DNA from: Cepaea nemoralis | Taxonomy: Eukaryota > Mollusca > Gastropoda > Stylommatophora > Helicidae | Assembly: GCA_014155875.1 (NCBI GenBank) | Contig: JACEFZ010017448.1 | Coordinates: 538,501-602,500, forward strand | Reading direction: 5' to 3' | Length of the DNA stretch: 64,000 nt | In this document: positions 41,455 through 54,866 of the stretch, in pieces | How positions within the stretch are numbered: the first letter of the stretch is position 1 | Layout: the number at the start of each line of letters is the position of its first letter | Notes under the pieces: generated by a model | The model's database searches: none | Seen by the model: only the letters and a program-made list of their open reading frames with translations | Told to the model about the DNA's origin: nothing | Program-made: the position numbers and the translations under genes

Positions 41455-41545
41455 TGAGGGCAGAAAGATGAGAAGGGTGGAATGTCAGATGAGCCTGTGT
41501 GCCCACTTCTTAACCTTTTGAAAATGTTTTTCGTTCGTTCATTCA
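41455..41545 (+). repeat. CR1-like LINE 3' end inside the minisatellite
   Basis: GGAATGTCAGATGAGCC, a CCCACTTCTTAACC block and TTTTGAAAATGTTTTTCG with a TTCG/TTCA tail. Two more degenerate 51-bp units follow (about 41546-41655), so the LINE end lies inside the array. Confidence 0.75.
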
Positions 41546-41659
41546 CTACTACACATCAGTTTATCTCCAGCATTCATACACTCACACTTCACTTCACTAG
41601 TACACATCAATTATCTCCTACATCTTTAGTTCACCTGACTAGTACACATATGGTAATTA

Positions 41660-41965
41660 GTTTAATTGTGCAGTCGTGGTTATTTTAGTTGTACAGCCAT
41701 AACAAACAACGACAGGATAGTTCGTAAACACAAAAGGCTGGTTTGAAGGTGATGTGTTTTCAGGAGCCGGGTTCTGAGCCAAACTGATATCTGAGCCGAT
41801 CTGTGGCTGAAAAAGAAACAAATTAATACGAATTATGAATCAGTGATGTGTTAAACTTTCAGGATTAAACTTTAGTATAGTGTTTTTGTTTGAGAAAATA
41901 TGGACAAGCAAAAATTTAGAATCTTATTATATTTCTTGGTCTTCTTGAATATTTTGTCGGCTTTT
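41660..41965. other. AT-rich spacer
   Basis: No feature that I can support. Confidence 0.5.
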
Positions 41966-41969
41966 GTAA

Positions 41970-42285
41970 GTAAATTTCCCAATGCGTTTATAATATTCTT
42001 CTGTGTAAATATTTCGTTGCATTATAGTACTTCTGAATTGTTTTAAAATTATTATTTCATTGGATTAAAGCATTCTTCTGTTTTAATATTACACTGCATT
42101 GTGATATTCCTCTGTTTAAATATTTCACAGCAGTTTATATATTCCATCGCACTATAGTTATTTTTCTGTTGAAATTTTTAATTCTTTATAATATTCTTGT
42201 TTGTTTAACTATTCGATTGCATTATAGTATTCTTCCGTTTAAATATTCCATTTCATTATAGTGTTCTACTGTTTAAATATGTCAT
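41970..42285 (+). repeat. Degenerate AT-rich minisatellite, about 40 bp
   Basis: Repeated blocks of TTTAAATATT, CATTGCATTATAGTATTCTT and CTGTTT with many changes, seven or eight units. Confidence 0.65.
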
Positions 42286-42288
42286 TGT

Positions 42289-43062
<774 letters not shown>

Positions 43063-43085
43063 TGCGTCATTTTAATTATGGAGTA

Positions 43086-43310
43086 AGCTGCCGTAGCACC
43101 AAATGATAATGACGACGGCGCCTCGCTGTTTTGCAGAGCCAGCCAATCTGTCCGCCTGTTCATTCCCCAGCACACCAGCATGCCCCGGAGAAAAGATCCA
43201 GGCGATGCTTGCCACCCGTGACCTCCGAAGCGACGCAAGCCACTCTGCCCGAAGCTTGCCTGTCCTCACCTTCCTCAGCAGCCTCTTCATTTCCAGATAT
43301 ACTGCAATTT
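43086..43310 (-). pseudogene. Ingi-type LINE fragment (RNase H end)
   Basis: The minus strand reads LRAEWLASLRRSRVASIAWI and SPGHAGVLGNEQADRLAGSA, the last part of an RNase H domain. It is nearly the same as at 48650-48740 and 58690-58830. Confidence 0.85.
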
Positions 43311-45714
43311 GATGGGATCCACTGCATTACAACTTTTTGGGATCTCTGGCATTGTCCATGGAGTGCTGCTCTTAGGTCAGATAGTTCTGTGCTGCTCTTC
43401 AGTATTGAGACAGCTGACTTTGCATCTGTGAAGATAGCTATTTACTTCTCTTATTTTCCTCCATAAAGAGCATTTCTGCTGCAGTTTTCTAAGCTTCTAC
43501 CTTTGCTTTGAAGTTACTTGAAAATTGTCAAGTTGCCACTGACTTTTTTTCCACTCCATTTTGTAAATTTAGGAGAATTCCTCGTCCTCCTCCATTTTCT
43601 ATTGAATTTTTGGCTGATCCATCTGTATATGAATGGGTCCAATTGCTACTTAGGTAATTTGAATAACGAAGACACAAACCATGTATAGTTCGATTTATTG
43701 CCTGGCATATTTCGCTGCATCTCGTCAGGTAAGTATGTGAGTGTGTATATGTATAAGTATTACTTAGGTAATGTTCTTTTATGTAGTTTAGGGATGTCTT
43801 TCTTCTTTCGGTTTCATTCTGAGTGTTCTTTTTCTCAAAACCAGGAATGTTTTCTATCATCTCAAGCAGTCGCTGCTGTCTCCAAGTTGGGAACTTGTGT
43901 GCATTGCAAATGGATTTGACTGTTGATTTGTTAAGTATAGGATCTGCCCTAATCTTTCCTTTTGCGGTTTCAATAAAGTTGCTACGCTTCAGTCTTCCCT
44001 TTCCAAACCATTAAACCTTTCATACATGGGGTGGTCTGTCGATCTTCTAAGTATTTATGTTTGTTGTTGGGCTCTACTATCTCTTCTATCCTGCATTGGT
44101 TGTAAACAAGTGATATTTTCTAGTTCGTTAATAGGCGTTGATTCAGGCTTCCAATTATGATTCGCATTCCTTGATTTTGGACTCTACTTATTTTGTTAAA
44201 GTTTGACTTAGCTGCTTTTGCCCAAGCTGCGATGCCATTTTCCAGTACTGGTTTCACCCGTCCAGCTGAGAACTTCCTCATCTGCTCCCCACGTTGTACC
44301 AGCAAGCTTTTTCATAATTGCCATTCTTTGTCTTGCTCATGTTCGATTTTTCTCAACCTGTGTCTTCCATGTCAGGCGACGATCAAAGGTGACTCCTAGA
44401 TAGTTTGGATTTTCTTCATGGCGCAATATTTTCCCATTCAATACCAGCTTAGGTTGCTGAGTTTTATTTGAGAGGGAGAACACTGTTCATGTTGTTTTTT
44501 CCTCACTTATCTTCAATAGCCATGATGCTGACCAGTCCTCTAGCGCTAATAAGGCTTGCTGTATTCTGCTGTTAGCTGTACTAATATATTCTTCAGCTGT
44601 CCATATGGCTAGGTCATCTGCAAAGGAGGATGTGTGTACTCTGGCTGGAAAATTTTCCGTGATGTCATTTATATATGCTAGGAATAATGTTGGTGAAAGA
44701 ACTCCTCCTTGGAGGACACCTTGCTCCAACAGCATCTTTTTGCTGGTTTGTCCTTGTACTTTTTTCCTCGCAGTTCTGTTCTCAAGGTAGTGGCTGATCC
44801 ATTTGTACATTTTCCCATAAACATGCATTTTTTGCAGTTTTACTTTCAGTCCTTCCTTCTATACTTATCAAATGCTTTTTCTAAATATATTCAGACCGCT
44901 AGTGTGTGCTTTTTCTCTTGGAAGAAAACCTCTATTTCCTGAGCTATATAGGTTATTTGATCTTCAGTGGATCTGTACTTTCTGAATCCTGCTTGGTGTG
45001 GTGTTAAGAGTTGGTTTTCTTCCAGATGTCATGTTTGCCTGGCATTAATAATGCGTTCCATTAATTTTCCTACACAGCTAAGTAGACTGATAGGTCGATA
45101 GCCATTTGGTTCTTCCATGTCTTTTCCTTTCTTTGGGACTGGTATTAGTATAGCTTCCTTCCATATCTGTGGGACTATACCTCTCTTCCAGCTGTAATTT
45201 AGGACTTCTAGTAGTTTCTGTGTTTTAATTTTTTAATTTTTTTTGAAATTTTTTGCTTTAATGCCTTGTCCTATTAGCATTTAGTTTGTGATTCCATCCT
45301 TTCCTCGTGATTTCTTCTTTTTTAGGGTATTCATTGCCTGTTCGATTTCTTACATTTTCCGATTTGCCATCATATTGCTGCTGTCTCTGTATTACTATGA
45401 TGTGTCTGTTTATTTTTGATTGTTTTCTTCTGTTCGGTTGTAATATCAATGTGGTTTGCACTAGCATAGTGTTCCAGTAGTGAATTTGCAGCCTTTTTCC
45501 CCCTGTAGGCAGGCATTTCCTTGTTTAATTATTAATTGTTTGTTTCTGGTTCCTTCATTGCTCACGGCTTTCACTAGTTTCCATAGTTTGTTTCCATCCC
45601 TGTCAAAGTTCAGGTGTTCTGTGTTTTCCCTCCAACAATCTCTTGTTGCTTGATTTACTGTTCTTTTATATTTGGCTGAGATGACGTTGAGAGAGATGTT
45701 TGCTTCAGTTGTTT

Positions 45715-45716
<2 letters not shown>

Positions 45717-45801
<85 letters not shown>
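45717..45801 (+). repeat. CT microsatellite in the LINE linker
   Basis: About 42 CT units. On the coding strand it adds an alternating Arg-Glu run without shifting the frame. Confidence 0.95.
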
Positions 45802-45803
<2 letters not shown>

Positions 45804-45944
45804 TGTCTTCCTGGCATCTTCAACTTTGTCCTCCAAAATTTGTAGCTCTTCAGTCCAGTATGGTTTATAATTTTTCCTCGCTCCTCTTGGAATGGACTCA
45901 GTGGCCGCCTGATTTATTGCTTTGTTTAGACTTTCCCGTAGCAG

Positions 45945-46112
45945 GGCGAGAGCTGGGAGCGGTTCGACCCCCGCTGGTTACTTGCGGGATAACTGAACCG
46001 GCCGCTCAGAAAACAATGGCAAACTACTGAGCGTAATCTTGCCAAGAAATCAACATACAGCTGAAAGATGCTGATGTTGACAGCGATGTCCTGTAAAGGA
46101 TATGCAAAACAT
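45945..46112 (+). repeat. Type-C SINE copy
   Basis: B box GGTTCGACCCCC, then CGCTCAG..CTGAGCG hairpin, ATCTTGCCAAGAAATCAACA, GCTGAAAGATGCTG and TCCTGTAAAGGATATGCAAA. One of the cleanest copies. Confidence 0.9.
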
Positions 46113-46920
46113 TAGACTTTCCACCATTTGTTTTATGTTGCCATGTCGTGTATTTATGTTTTCACAATATTTGTCTGTTAGTATGGCAAATCTGTCCCAA
46201 TCAGCTCGTTTGTAATTCCAACGAGGCAAATGCTTTTGCTCCTGTGGAACATACTCCATATTCATTACAAGCTTGATTGGTCTGTGGTCACTACCTGCTA
46301 ATTCGTCAAGCACATGGCGATAGATTTTGTGGAGGATGTCTCCTGTGCAGAAAGCAAAGTCTGGAGTAGAAGTGGTAAACTATCTTCAAGAGTGAAGCTC
46401 GGTGTGTCGTCCGCTTTGTTGAGTAGATAGAGATTTGAGTCTGTTTTCCAGTTCTCAACTTCATCTCCTCTGTTGTGAGTATCTGGGTATCCCCATCTTT
46501 CTGAACGGCTATTAAAGTCTCCGACAATAATGCAGTTTGTGTCAGTTATTTTCATGTTTGAAAGTGTAAGGTCCTTATCTGCTGGGCTATACAGATTGTA
46601 AATTCGTATTTACACGTCCTTTATCATTACATCAACACCTATAATTTCCGGTTGGTTGTCAGAAGTCACAGATACTTCACTACAAGGTATTGTATTTCGT
46701 GTAAGTTTTAGAACGCCTCCTTTGTGTCCTTCGCGGTCGAAACGTGTGGCCTGATATCCTCTGACTGAGAATCTGCGATTGGCGATGAGGTGTGTCTCTT
46801 GAATGCATGCCACATCTATTATATCTTTATGAAGACGATGTGTTATGGGGGCTTTCTTGTTAGACACTCCTTCAGCATTCCACTGTAGTATGTTGAGTGT
46901 CCGGGATGTTTGGCAATAGC

Positions 46921-47880
46921 TCTTAACCTACTCCTCTGTGCCATGACTCCACAGCAGATGTGAAGGTGACCACCAGTAGTAATGGGTGGACCCCTCGAGG
47001 CAGGGGGCCCGGTACTATCACCGCCTGATGGAACTTCACGGGATTAGCACCATACTGATTCATTTTAATCTGTGACATCATAAATTGGTTAAGTTACGTT
47101 GCACTGCTTTGTCAAGCCTGTAGCTCAGTACATCCGATTTCGACAAGCATTTTTCGGGGTGCTTTTCCTAGTCCTTGACTGTCCCCAGTCTACCTACAAG
47201 GCACCAGGTGTGTGTCTCTCTTGGTCTGGTTCTTCTCCCTTGACCTGTCTGACATGGGAGGCCCTACCAGTAGCTGTGCTACCGTCGGCATAGCTCTTGG
47301 GGTCATCGGAACACGCAAACCCTCTACCTCGTCACGGTGGACACACGACAGAGGGGGTTACATGGATTTTAACATAATGAGGAACCTGAGAATGATATAC
47401 TGACCCCTGGCCCTTTGGTAGTTGGTAGGATGTCTATTCTTATAAGATAAGAGTAAAAAACGAGAAGGTTATGCGCGCAAATTGTTCATGTTAAAATCCC
47501 AGCTACTGTTGGAAATAGAAAAGATTAGGCTGAATGGTCCAGGCTAAACTTTGAAATGAGAAAACCAACCCCCAAATTAGTTTTCACAGAACATGTTTTT
47601 CTGACGTACATACATTTGGATTGGTGCTATAGAGTTTGTGCGCTGTGTTAAGATTATCCTTACATGATCTATAGGAGAAGAGCACTGATGGACTTATCCG
47701 GGAGTGCAATGAAAGTGATCATTTACAGAACCAAATTTAAACAAAAAAATCTAGCTATGAAAGCAATCAATGAATATCCCGTGAAACAAATAAAAACCTA
47801 TTCACAAGATAGAGTTAATAACATTCCAGATATTTGGGTTTTGTATAAAAATCGGTATGCTTAAAGTCTGCCCATACTTA
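46921..47880. other. Spacer, repeat-like but unassigned
   Basis: 46975-47060 contains GGGATTAGCACCATA, shared with the SINE at 7238. 47200-47350 is GC-rich and may belong to a dispersed element. 47640-47864 is AT-rich with a 66-codon chance frame. Confidence 0.4.
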
Positions 47881-47884
47881 TCAC

Positions 47885-48322
47885 AGAAATTCTGGTCATA
47901 TGTAATACATGTCCATAATCTATCAGGTTATACCATAGAAACACATAAGTATATGTTACATTGTTGTAATCTTTTACATCATACCAAACAAATCTAGACA
48001 TATATGTTACATTGTTGTAATCTTTTACATCATACCATACAAATCTAGACATATATGTTACATTGTTGTAATCTTTTACATCATACCATACAAATCTAGA
48101 CATATATGTTACATTCTTGTAATCTTTTACATCATACCATACAAATCTAGACATATATGTTACATTGTTGTAATCTTTTAAGTCATACCATACAAACGTA
48201 GGCATGTTTGTTACATTTCCATAATCTTTAAATCATGCCACGCAAACCTTGGGCATATGTGTTACATTTCCATAATCTTCCAAGTTATTTCACACAATCC
48301 CTGGACATATATGTTATAGTTT
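47885..48322 (-). repeat. 51-bp minisatellite
   Basis: Six good units with ATATATGTTACATTGTTGTA, ATCTTTTACATCATACCA and TACAAATCTAGAC, then diverged units. It reads as YDVKDYNNVTYMSRFVW units on the minus strand because the period is a multiple of three; not a protein. Confidence 0.9.
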
Positions 48323-48329
48323 CGTGATC

Positions 48330-48333
<4 letters not shown>

Positions 48334-48365
<32 letters not shown>

Positions 48366-48743
48366 TAGGAACCGACATCACAGCATTCGGGGCATTCCCA
48401 TAAGCGCTTCGTCCCCATCCTCAGCAGCCAGCGAAGAGTTCCAACACTAATAGTTCCAGTAGCAATCTGATTATATGTCCGTCTTGCCTTTCCTCTGAGA
48501 GTCGAGCGTCGGCCAGATCCCCTCGTCACACCTCGCTGCCTCATTCTTACGAGACTATGGTGATCCATTTGCTCCTCCGAGGTGTACACGTGCTCCCACA
48601 AGGCCGCAACCACGTCTGCCTTGTCATGCATCAATACTCCACCAAGTTTTGCCGAGCCAGCCAATCTGTCCGCCTGTTCATTCCCCAGCACACCAGCATG
48701 CCCCGGAGAAAAGATCCAGGTGTTGCTTGCTACCCGTGACCTC
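48334..48743 (-). mobile_element. 5'-truncated ingi-type LINE, 410 bp, 11-bp target duplication
   Basis: Flanked by CGTGATCTATT at 48323-48333 and 48744-48754. The tail is seven TGAT units. The minus strand keeps the RNase H end: SPGHAGVLGNEQADRLAGSA, then ISVGTLRWLLRMGTKRLWEC. It landed in the minisatellite array. Confidence 0.93.
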
Positions 48744-48754
48744 CGTGATCTATT

Positions 48755-49290
48755 AAGATGTACCACACAATCCGTGGACATATATGTTATAGTTCCGTAA
48801 TCTATTGAGACGTACCACATAATCCCTGGACATATATGTTATAGTTCCGCAATCTATTGAGGCGTACCATACAATCCCTGGACATATATGTTATAGTTCC
48901 GTAATCTATTGAGACGTACCACATAATCCCTGGACATATATGTTATAGTTCCGTAATCTATTGAGGCGTACCACACAATCCCTGGACATATATGTTATAG
49001 TTCCGTAATCTATTGAGACGTACCACACAATCCCTGGACATATATGTTATAGTTCCGTAATCTATTGAGACGTACCACATAATCCCTGGACACATATGTT
49101 ATAGTTCCGTAATCTATTGAGGCGTACCACACAATCCCTGGACATATATGTTATAGTTCCGTAATCTATTGAGACGTACCATACAATCCCTGGACATATA
49201 TGTTATAGTTCCGTAATCTATTGAGACGTACCACATAATCCCTGCACATATATGTTATAGTTCCGCATTCTATTGAGGCGTATCACACAA
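48755..49290 (+). repeat. 52-bp minisatellite
   Basis: About ten units with CTATTGAGACGTACCACA, AATCCCTGGACATATATG and TTATAGTTCCGTAAT. Related to the 51-bp array left of the LINE, so the LINE split one array or two sub-arrays. Confidence 0.92.
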
Positions 49291-49374
49291 GCCCTGGTTA
49301 CACATGTTTTTCTCCTTTGGACACTGTGAGCATGGTTTTCCTATAGCATATGGTTTCTTACCAGGGTAGTTGCC

Positions 49375-49680
49375 GCTGAAATAAATACATACACTATGTT
49401 TACACAAATAAATACATACACTATGTTCATACAAATGAATACATACCCTATGTTCATACAAATGAATACATATACTAAGTTCTCACAAACGAAAACATAC
49501 ACTGTGTTCATACAAAGGAATACATATACTATGTTCACACAAATGAAGACAGTACACTATGTTCACATGAATGAAGACAGCACACTATGTCTACACAAAT
49601 GAAGACAGTACGCTATGTTCACATAAACGAATCAATACACTATGTTCACAAAAATGAAGACAGCACATTATGTTCTCACA
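49375..49680 (+). repeat. 27-bp minisatellite
   Basis: About eleven units of the type ACAAATGAATACATACACTA followed by TGTTCAT. Later units have GAAGACAGTACAC. The 9-residue MNTYTMFIQ frame is a repeat artefact. Confidence 0.85.
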
Positions 49681-49689
49681 AGTGAAGAC

Positions 49690-49815
49690 AACGTTATGAG
49701 TGTTGATAATTCAGAAAGCAATGGCAAACGGTTAAAATTGCCTAGAAAACAACAAGCAACCAGAAATTTTTGGGGTTGATTGCGACATCCTGTAAAGGAC
49801 ATGCAACTGACTTTA
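49690..49815 (+). repeat. Type-C SINE, 3' fragment
   Basis: AATTCAGAAAGCAATGGCAA, ATTGCCTAGAAAACAACAAG, GGTTGATTGCGACATCCTG and AAAGGACATGCAACTGA. The main hairpin is broken; the terminal one is intact. Confidence 0.7.
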
Positions 49816-49867
49816 CATTGAATGTCACAGTGCTTTAGAAGAAAGAGAAATGAAACACAGAAATGGA

Positions 49868-50490
49868 AGGCATGAGTTGAGTTGAGCTATGAACCGAGAT
49901 CACTGCACTCAGGACATTCCCATACGCGCTATGTCCCCTGGTTCAACGGTCAGCGAAGAGTCACACTACTAATTGTTCCCACCGCTATCTGGTTAAAAGT
50001 TCTCCTGGTCTTCCCTCTCAGTTTTGAGTTTCTACCAGAACCCCTGCCAATATCCCGCAATTTCATCATTTCCACATACGGGTTCTCAATCTGTTCCCCC
50101 ACCTTCTCCACCTGGTCCCACAGGCGCACGACCACCTCTCCCTTGTCCATAGGTAATCTACCACCAGGAGGTGCATTCCCTGTCATCCTATCAGCCTGTT
50201 CATTCCCCTGCACTCTCGCATGGCTAGGGCAAAAAATCCACAACATTCTCACTTCTCACAATCTGTGACCTCTGAAGCGAGGTGAGCCATTCCACACGAA
50301 ACATTCCTTTCTTCACCTTACTTAGCATACTCTTTGAGTCTATGATGAAGACAATGTGTGTTGCTGTGGTCTCCTCTAACCAACGGAATGCCGCTGTGGC
50401 TGCTTCCACCTTCATTCTCATGCCATGATTCTGGGAAGAAGTGGCCGGGGTCGACCAACACAGCGGTGGACTCATATTAAAGACACTGTC
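49868..50490 (-). pseudogene. Ingi-type LINE fragment, second subfamily (RNase H region)
   Basis: The minus strand reads KVEAATAAFRWLEETTATHI, IIDSKSMLSKVKKGMFRVEW, a FCPSHARVQGNEQADRMTGN segment and RKTRRTFNQIAVGTISSVTL. The tail is a GAGTT repeat. Frameshifted near 50230. Confidence 0.85.
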
Positions 50491-50599
50491 AGAATTCAAA
50501 TGTTATGAGATAGGGAAATAAGTGCTGGATCGAGAAGCTTCCTGATGGCCGTGATAAGAGCAACATTCTACAAAAGCTTTGCCTCGTGAACATACCGGC

Positions 50600-51030
50600 T
50601 CTGATGCTGACCTTCATCACGTGCCATGCTGATAAGCGTGGGCGATCATGTTTCGTCAGCTCACGTAATCACCAGAGTCGTGGATCAGCTTAGTGTTCTT
50701 GTCTCTACCATGCCAGGTGGCCAAGCCATCCAGGTATTTACTTCTCTGCTTTCAACTTGTTCTCTTCCCCTCATCTTGATAGTTGTCACCAAGTTCTCCA
50801 ATTTATTTCTTCTCATAGAGTAGCCTAAAAATTGTGACTGTCTACTTCTAATTTCTCTAATCAGTTTACAGTTTTCATTTGTTTCTTGCAGGACTTGGTC
50901 ATTGGTTTTTCTGTATGTCCATGGTATTCTTTGCATTTTCCGCAGCAACCACATCTCCACACAGCCATCAGATGTATTTTAGCTTGTCTTCACATCCATA
51001 CAAACGTATCACCTGTATTGTACCATCTCA
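50600..51030 (-). pseudogene. RTE-type LINE 3' fragment
   Basis: The minus strand reads MEMWLLRKMQRIPWTYRKTN, VLQETNENCKLIREIRSRQS and LGYSMRRNKLENLVTT. Same family as 18965-21440. Confidence 0.8.
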
Positions 51031-51195
51031 ACACTCGTTTTCTCGTTCCCAATGACATATTTTTATTAGTCAGCATGTCTATGAACAGCAGTCTATCAGA
51101 CTACCACTTAACCCAGTGTTGGAAATCCTTAGTTGCCAGCCTTATGGAGATGGCACATGATTGATTGATTCATTATTAAACAACTGAATCAGAAA

Positions 51196-51440
51196 AAAAG
51201 TCTTAAAAGTCCAGAGTATCGACTTTATTGCCACGGGTTTCATCCAATAATGCTCCGTCTCTTTCCGCAGGGCGGCCTGCCGAAAGCGTCGCACAAAGCA
51301 CGAACTCTGTAGCTCCAGCGACGACCCACAGGAGCCTTCGAGAAAATGCACTCGTGAATCGACAGATGTAGCCCGGAATCGAACCCACAACCTTCGGAGC
51401 GCGAGGCAGACGGCTTGATCACTTCACCACTGAGATACCC
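51196..51440 (-). mobile_element. tRNA-derived SINE (family F) with perfect 14-bp target duplication
   Basis: Flanked by AACTGAATCAGAAA at 51182-51195 and 51441-51454. On the minus strand the head starts GGGTATCTCAGTGGTGAAGT (A box) and has GGGTTCGATTCCGGGC (B box), with tRNA-like spacing of about 70 bases. The body is 170 bases, unrelated to the other SINEs. Perfect duplications and intact boxes suggest a young copy. Confidence 0.9.
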
Positions 51441-51529
51441 AACTGAATCAGAAAGTATGGTTACAAGACAAATCAAAGTTATAAACTTTGTACTTCACGT
51501 AGCTCAAAGTTTGATTTTTAAAAGATGGG

Positions 51530-51615
51530 ATCAAGTGATTGAATTGATACAAGACTCTGGTGATCGTGTGAGATGTTGAACAATAACCGTCTAGGCTTAC
51601 CGGCTGGGACATGAC
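51530..51615 (+). repeat. RTE-type LINE 3' end fragment
   Basis: Reads LIQDSGDRVRC and ends CCGGCTGGGACATGACGATT, as the ends at 21355-21425 and 40081. Confidence 0.65.
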
Positions 51616-51696
51616 GATTATGTGAACTGGACTGACAATGAGAAGGATATAACAATTGTTTTTCATAATACAATAAATTATACAGGAAGGAAGTGT

Positions 51697-52367
<671 letters not shown>

Positions 52368-54154
52368 CCATTTATACACTTATAACCCATTTATAACCCA
52401 GTGATCCATTGATTGATCCATTAGTCTATTTACCCAGGGAGTTAATTCGATCCCATCCAACTTGTTCAGCGGGTAACTGTCTACCCGGGCAAGTCGGACT
52501 GGTTGTCCTTCTGGGTTTCATTTGTCTCTGCCCAATCAATCGCTTGTCGTGGATTCCACTTGACTTTTCCAGTCATGTTTGACCTTAGTCTCCTGTGTGG
52601 TTCCGACCGCAGTGTCTCTGGCTATTGGTTGTCCTATCTGACGTTAGCCATAATCTGTAACTAATGAGCGGTTCCTTTAGCTAGCAGTCCTACTCAAACG
52701 GCTTGCACGCCATTTTGTGATCCTCAGACTAAGTGTTCAATTCCGTCAGGCCTATCTGCCTGAGATAAATTGGTCCACATATCATTTGATCATCTTCTTT
52801 TCCTGGTGGTCCAGGCGGAACTTTGATATGTGCATCTTTTCCGTCTTCAATACCACCTCCTCGTCTTCCTGGACACTAAACAGCCTGGGATATGGACATC
52901 ACCATCGCCGAAGTTCCGAACCCACACCTTCGGGCTGAGCCAGAGCCCAGCCCTCGGGCTCCTTGAACCCTGCTGCCAAATCTCTCTTGTTCCACTCTCC
53001 TCAAACTAACCGGATTCTCTTGTATATATCCTGCTTGAGTTGGCACCTTTCCGGAATCACGTGACCATGCCCTCTCTCATCCCGCGAAGGTCCTCCAATC
53101 CGTATCTCGCGTACCCTGATTAATTTGCATACTCACTCTGCATCATATCATTAACCAAAATCTCCTTCACCCTGTCACGACATTGTTTTGGGGGTTCATG
53201 GTCCTGAGTTCATGTACTTTTCCCAATGCCATAAATTCGGAGTATAACGTTCTTTTCCGACAGCCGGGTCACTTCTGACCTCGCTTGTACTCATAAATTT
53301 TGTTGCCTTCAAAGTACACCGTTGTCCACCTGATAGCTTGAACCCAAAGTATATATTACATCTGGCATTCCTCACCCTGAGAAAGCTAACGAACAACGAA
53401 AGTTGAGATAGGATTTATGGGGCCGAAACAAATCGGGTTCAGAGCTTGAACTTTCAAGCTGCTTTAAAAATATCAAAGTACATGAACTCTCTTCCAAATT
53501 CTACTACTGGTTTTGGTGGCATCATTATCTAGTGTCGCATCAGGTGCTACCAACTAGGACATCTGCAAATCAAAGTGCACAGTCATTCTTGAAACTGAAA
53601 AACATTGTAACAATTCCTGTGATACCAAAGGCAAATGCCCGGTCACACACATAATAAAACAACCACTTCTCCCCAATTCGCAAGGAAACCTCAGCCTGAA
53701 GTAGCAGTCTTCACAATCACCGCCGATGTACACAAAAATAAATCAGCCCCTGCTGTAAGTACACAATATTTAGTGGCCATAAAAACAATCCGAACACATA
53801 CCACAACACAACTCTTGACACACACACAAATGTGCTCCCGTTCCTTGGCCATCATGCTCTATTATCTTGGCGCAGAAACAGCTCTGAAAAAATGTGTGCC
53901 CGGTCTCTGGACACCATACTCTAACATGTATTCTTCGCCATGCCCCTTCACAGTAAAAAAAAAACATGTACCCGCATTAACATCTTCTCGGGAAATCTCA
54001 GATTATGAGCTAACTCCTCGGCTTCCCGGCACGACCTTGAGCTATGTGTTGTCACTGTGACACCCAATACTGCAATCGTGTCCGCCCTCGAACACAACGG
54101 AGAGAGGCACACAAAAAACATTCACATAGGCATTAAACCCGACTGGACAACTTC
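52368..54154. other. Spacer between the inverted arms
   Basis: 1.8 kb with no transposase or other frame that I recognise. On the minus strand, 53187-52985 looks somewhat like a short LTR (TGTCGTGACA start, GGATATATACAAG) followed by TTTGGCAGCAGGGTTC, which resembles a primer-binding site. No second LTR was found. Confidence 0.45.
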
Positions 54155-54866
54155 AGCCTACTGAACGATAACTAAGAGATATACAAAGGCCGGTGTAATT
54201 CCTAGCTTAGTCCTATGCTTCATGCGGTTAGTAGGTGGTCATAGGTAGCATTTCTCTAACATAGCATACTATATTATCTACCTCTCCCTTGTGAGGTGAT
54301 GCATTATTGTGAGTATTCGGTTGCATTGCCTAGTACTTATCTATCTTAGATTTGATTATGCATTGTGTGTCTGCAATGCATGTACTGGTTACTCTATGCG
54401 ATTATGTTGTAGATTGTCACCTTGTTATACTGTAAGAGAAAATAAATTTTCTTTTGAGTTGCCTTTCATTTCAACTTGTCAGTCTGAGGTAATATAAGTT
54501 AGAGTAGTTTAGAGACCTTGTGGGCTGTACATCTCTCCTATAACCTAACATACACTGCAAGACATTGATGGTGCGGTAGTAAAATGACTACCGTTCTCAT
54601 GCGGAAACATGGACCTAAATCTGTCCTATTCCTTACTCTCTTCCTTTATCTCCATCATCTTTCTTTTCTCTTCTTGCTTCATCATCTCCTTCTCTTTCTC
54701 CTTCTTTCCTTATTACGAAAGATAGTGCGTTGTAGGCAGAGTTCGACTGAGGAACGACCTCTTAGACTTCACACTATTTCATATCATTTCCCTCGAATAC
54801 TTCTCTTTCCCTTCTCTCTTCTCTCTCTCCCTTCCTCCTCCATCTCCATCTTTCTCACTCTTTCAC
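54155..54866 (-). repeat. Right arm of the large inverted repeat
   Basis: Reverse complement of the left arm, diverged by perhaps a tenth to a fifth by eye plus indels. The unit from 51697 to 54866 is 3.17 kb. Confidence 0.85.

Larger units (their letters stand above)
43320..46920 (-). pseudogene. I-like LINE, broken, with repeats and a SINE inside
   Basis: Order on the minus strand: endonuclease (DIIDVACIQETHLIANRRFS, NCIIVGDFNSRSERWGYPDT, GSDHRPIKL), linker (TVNQATRDCWRENTEHLNFD), reverse transcriptase (KWISHYLENRTARKKVQGQT, LQGGVLSPTLFLAYINDI, SSFADDLAIW), then RVQNQGMRIIIG and an RNase H start (HSYTDGSAKNSIENGG). Many stops. A GA repeat (45717-45801) is inserted in the linker and a type-C SINE (45945-46112) lies between endonuclease and linker. 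The family differs from the ingi-like ones. Confidence 0.82.

Noticed and set aside
40028..41521. 497-codon open frame as a repetitive protein
   Set aside because: It is a 51-bp minisatellite on top of an inverted LINE 3' end. The frame stays open only because the period is a multiple of three.
51368..51440. Functional tRNA gene on the minus strand
   Set aside because: A and B boxes are good, but the 245-bp unit is bounded by target duplications and the arms do not close. It is a SINE.
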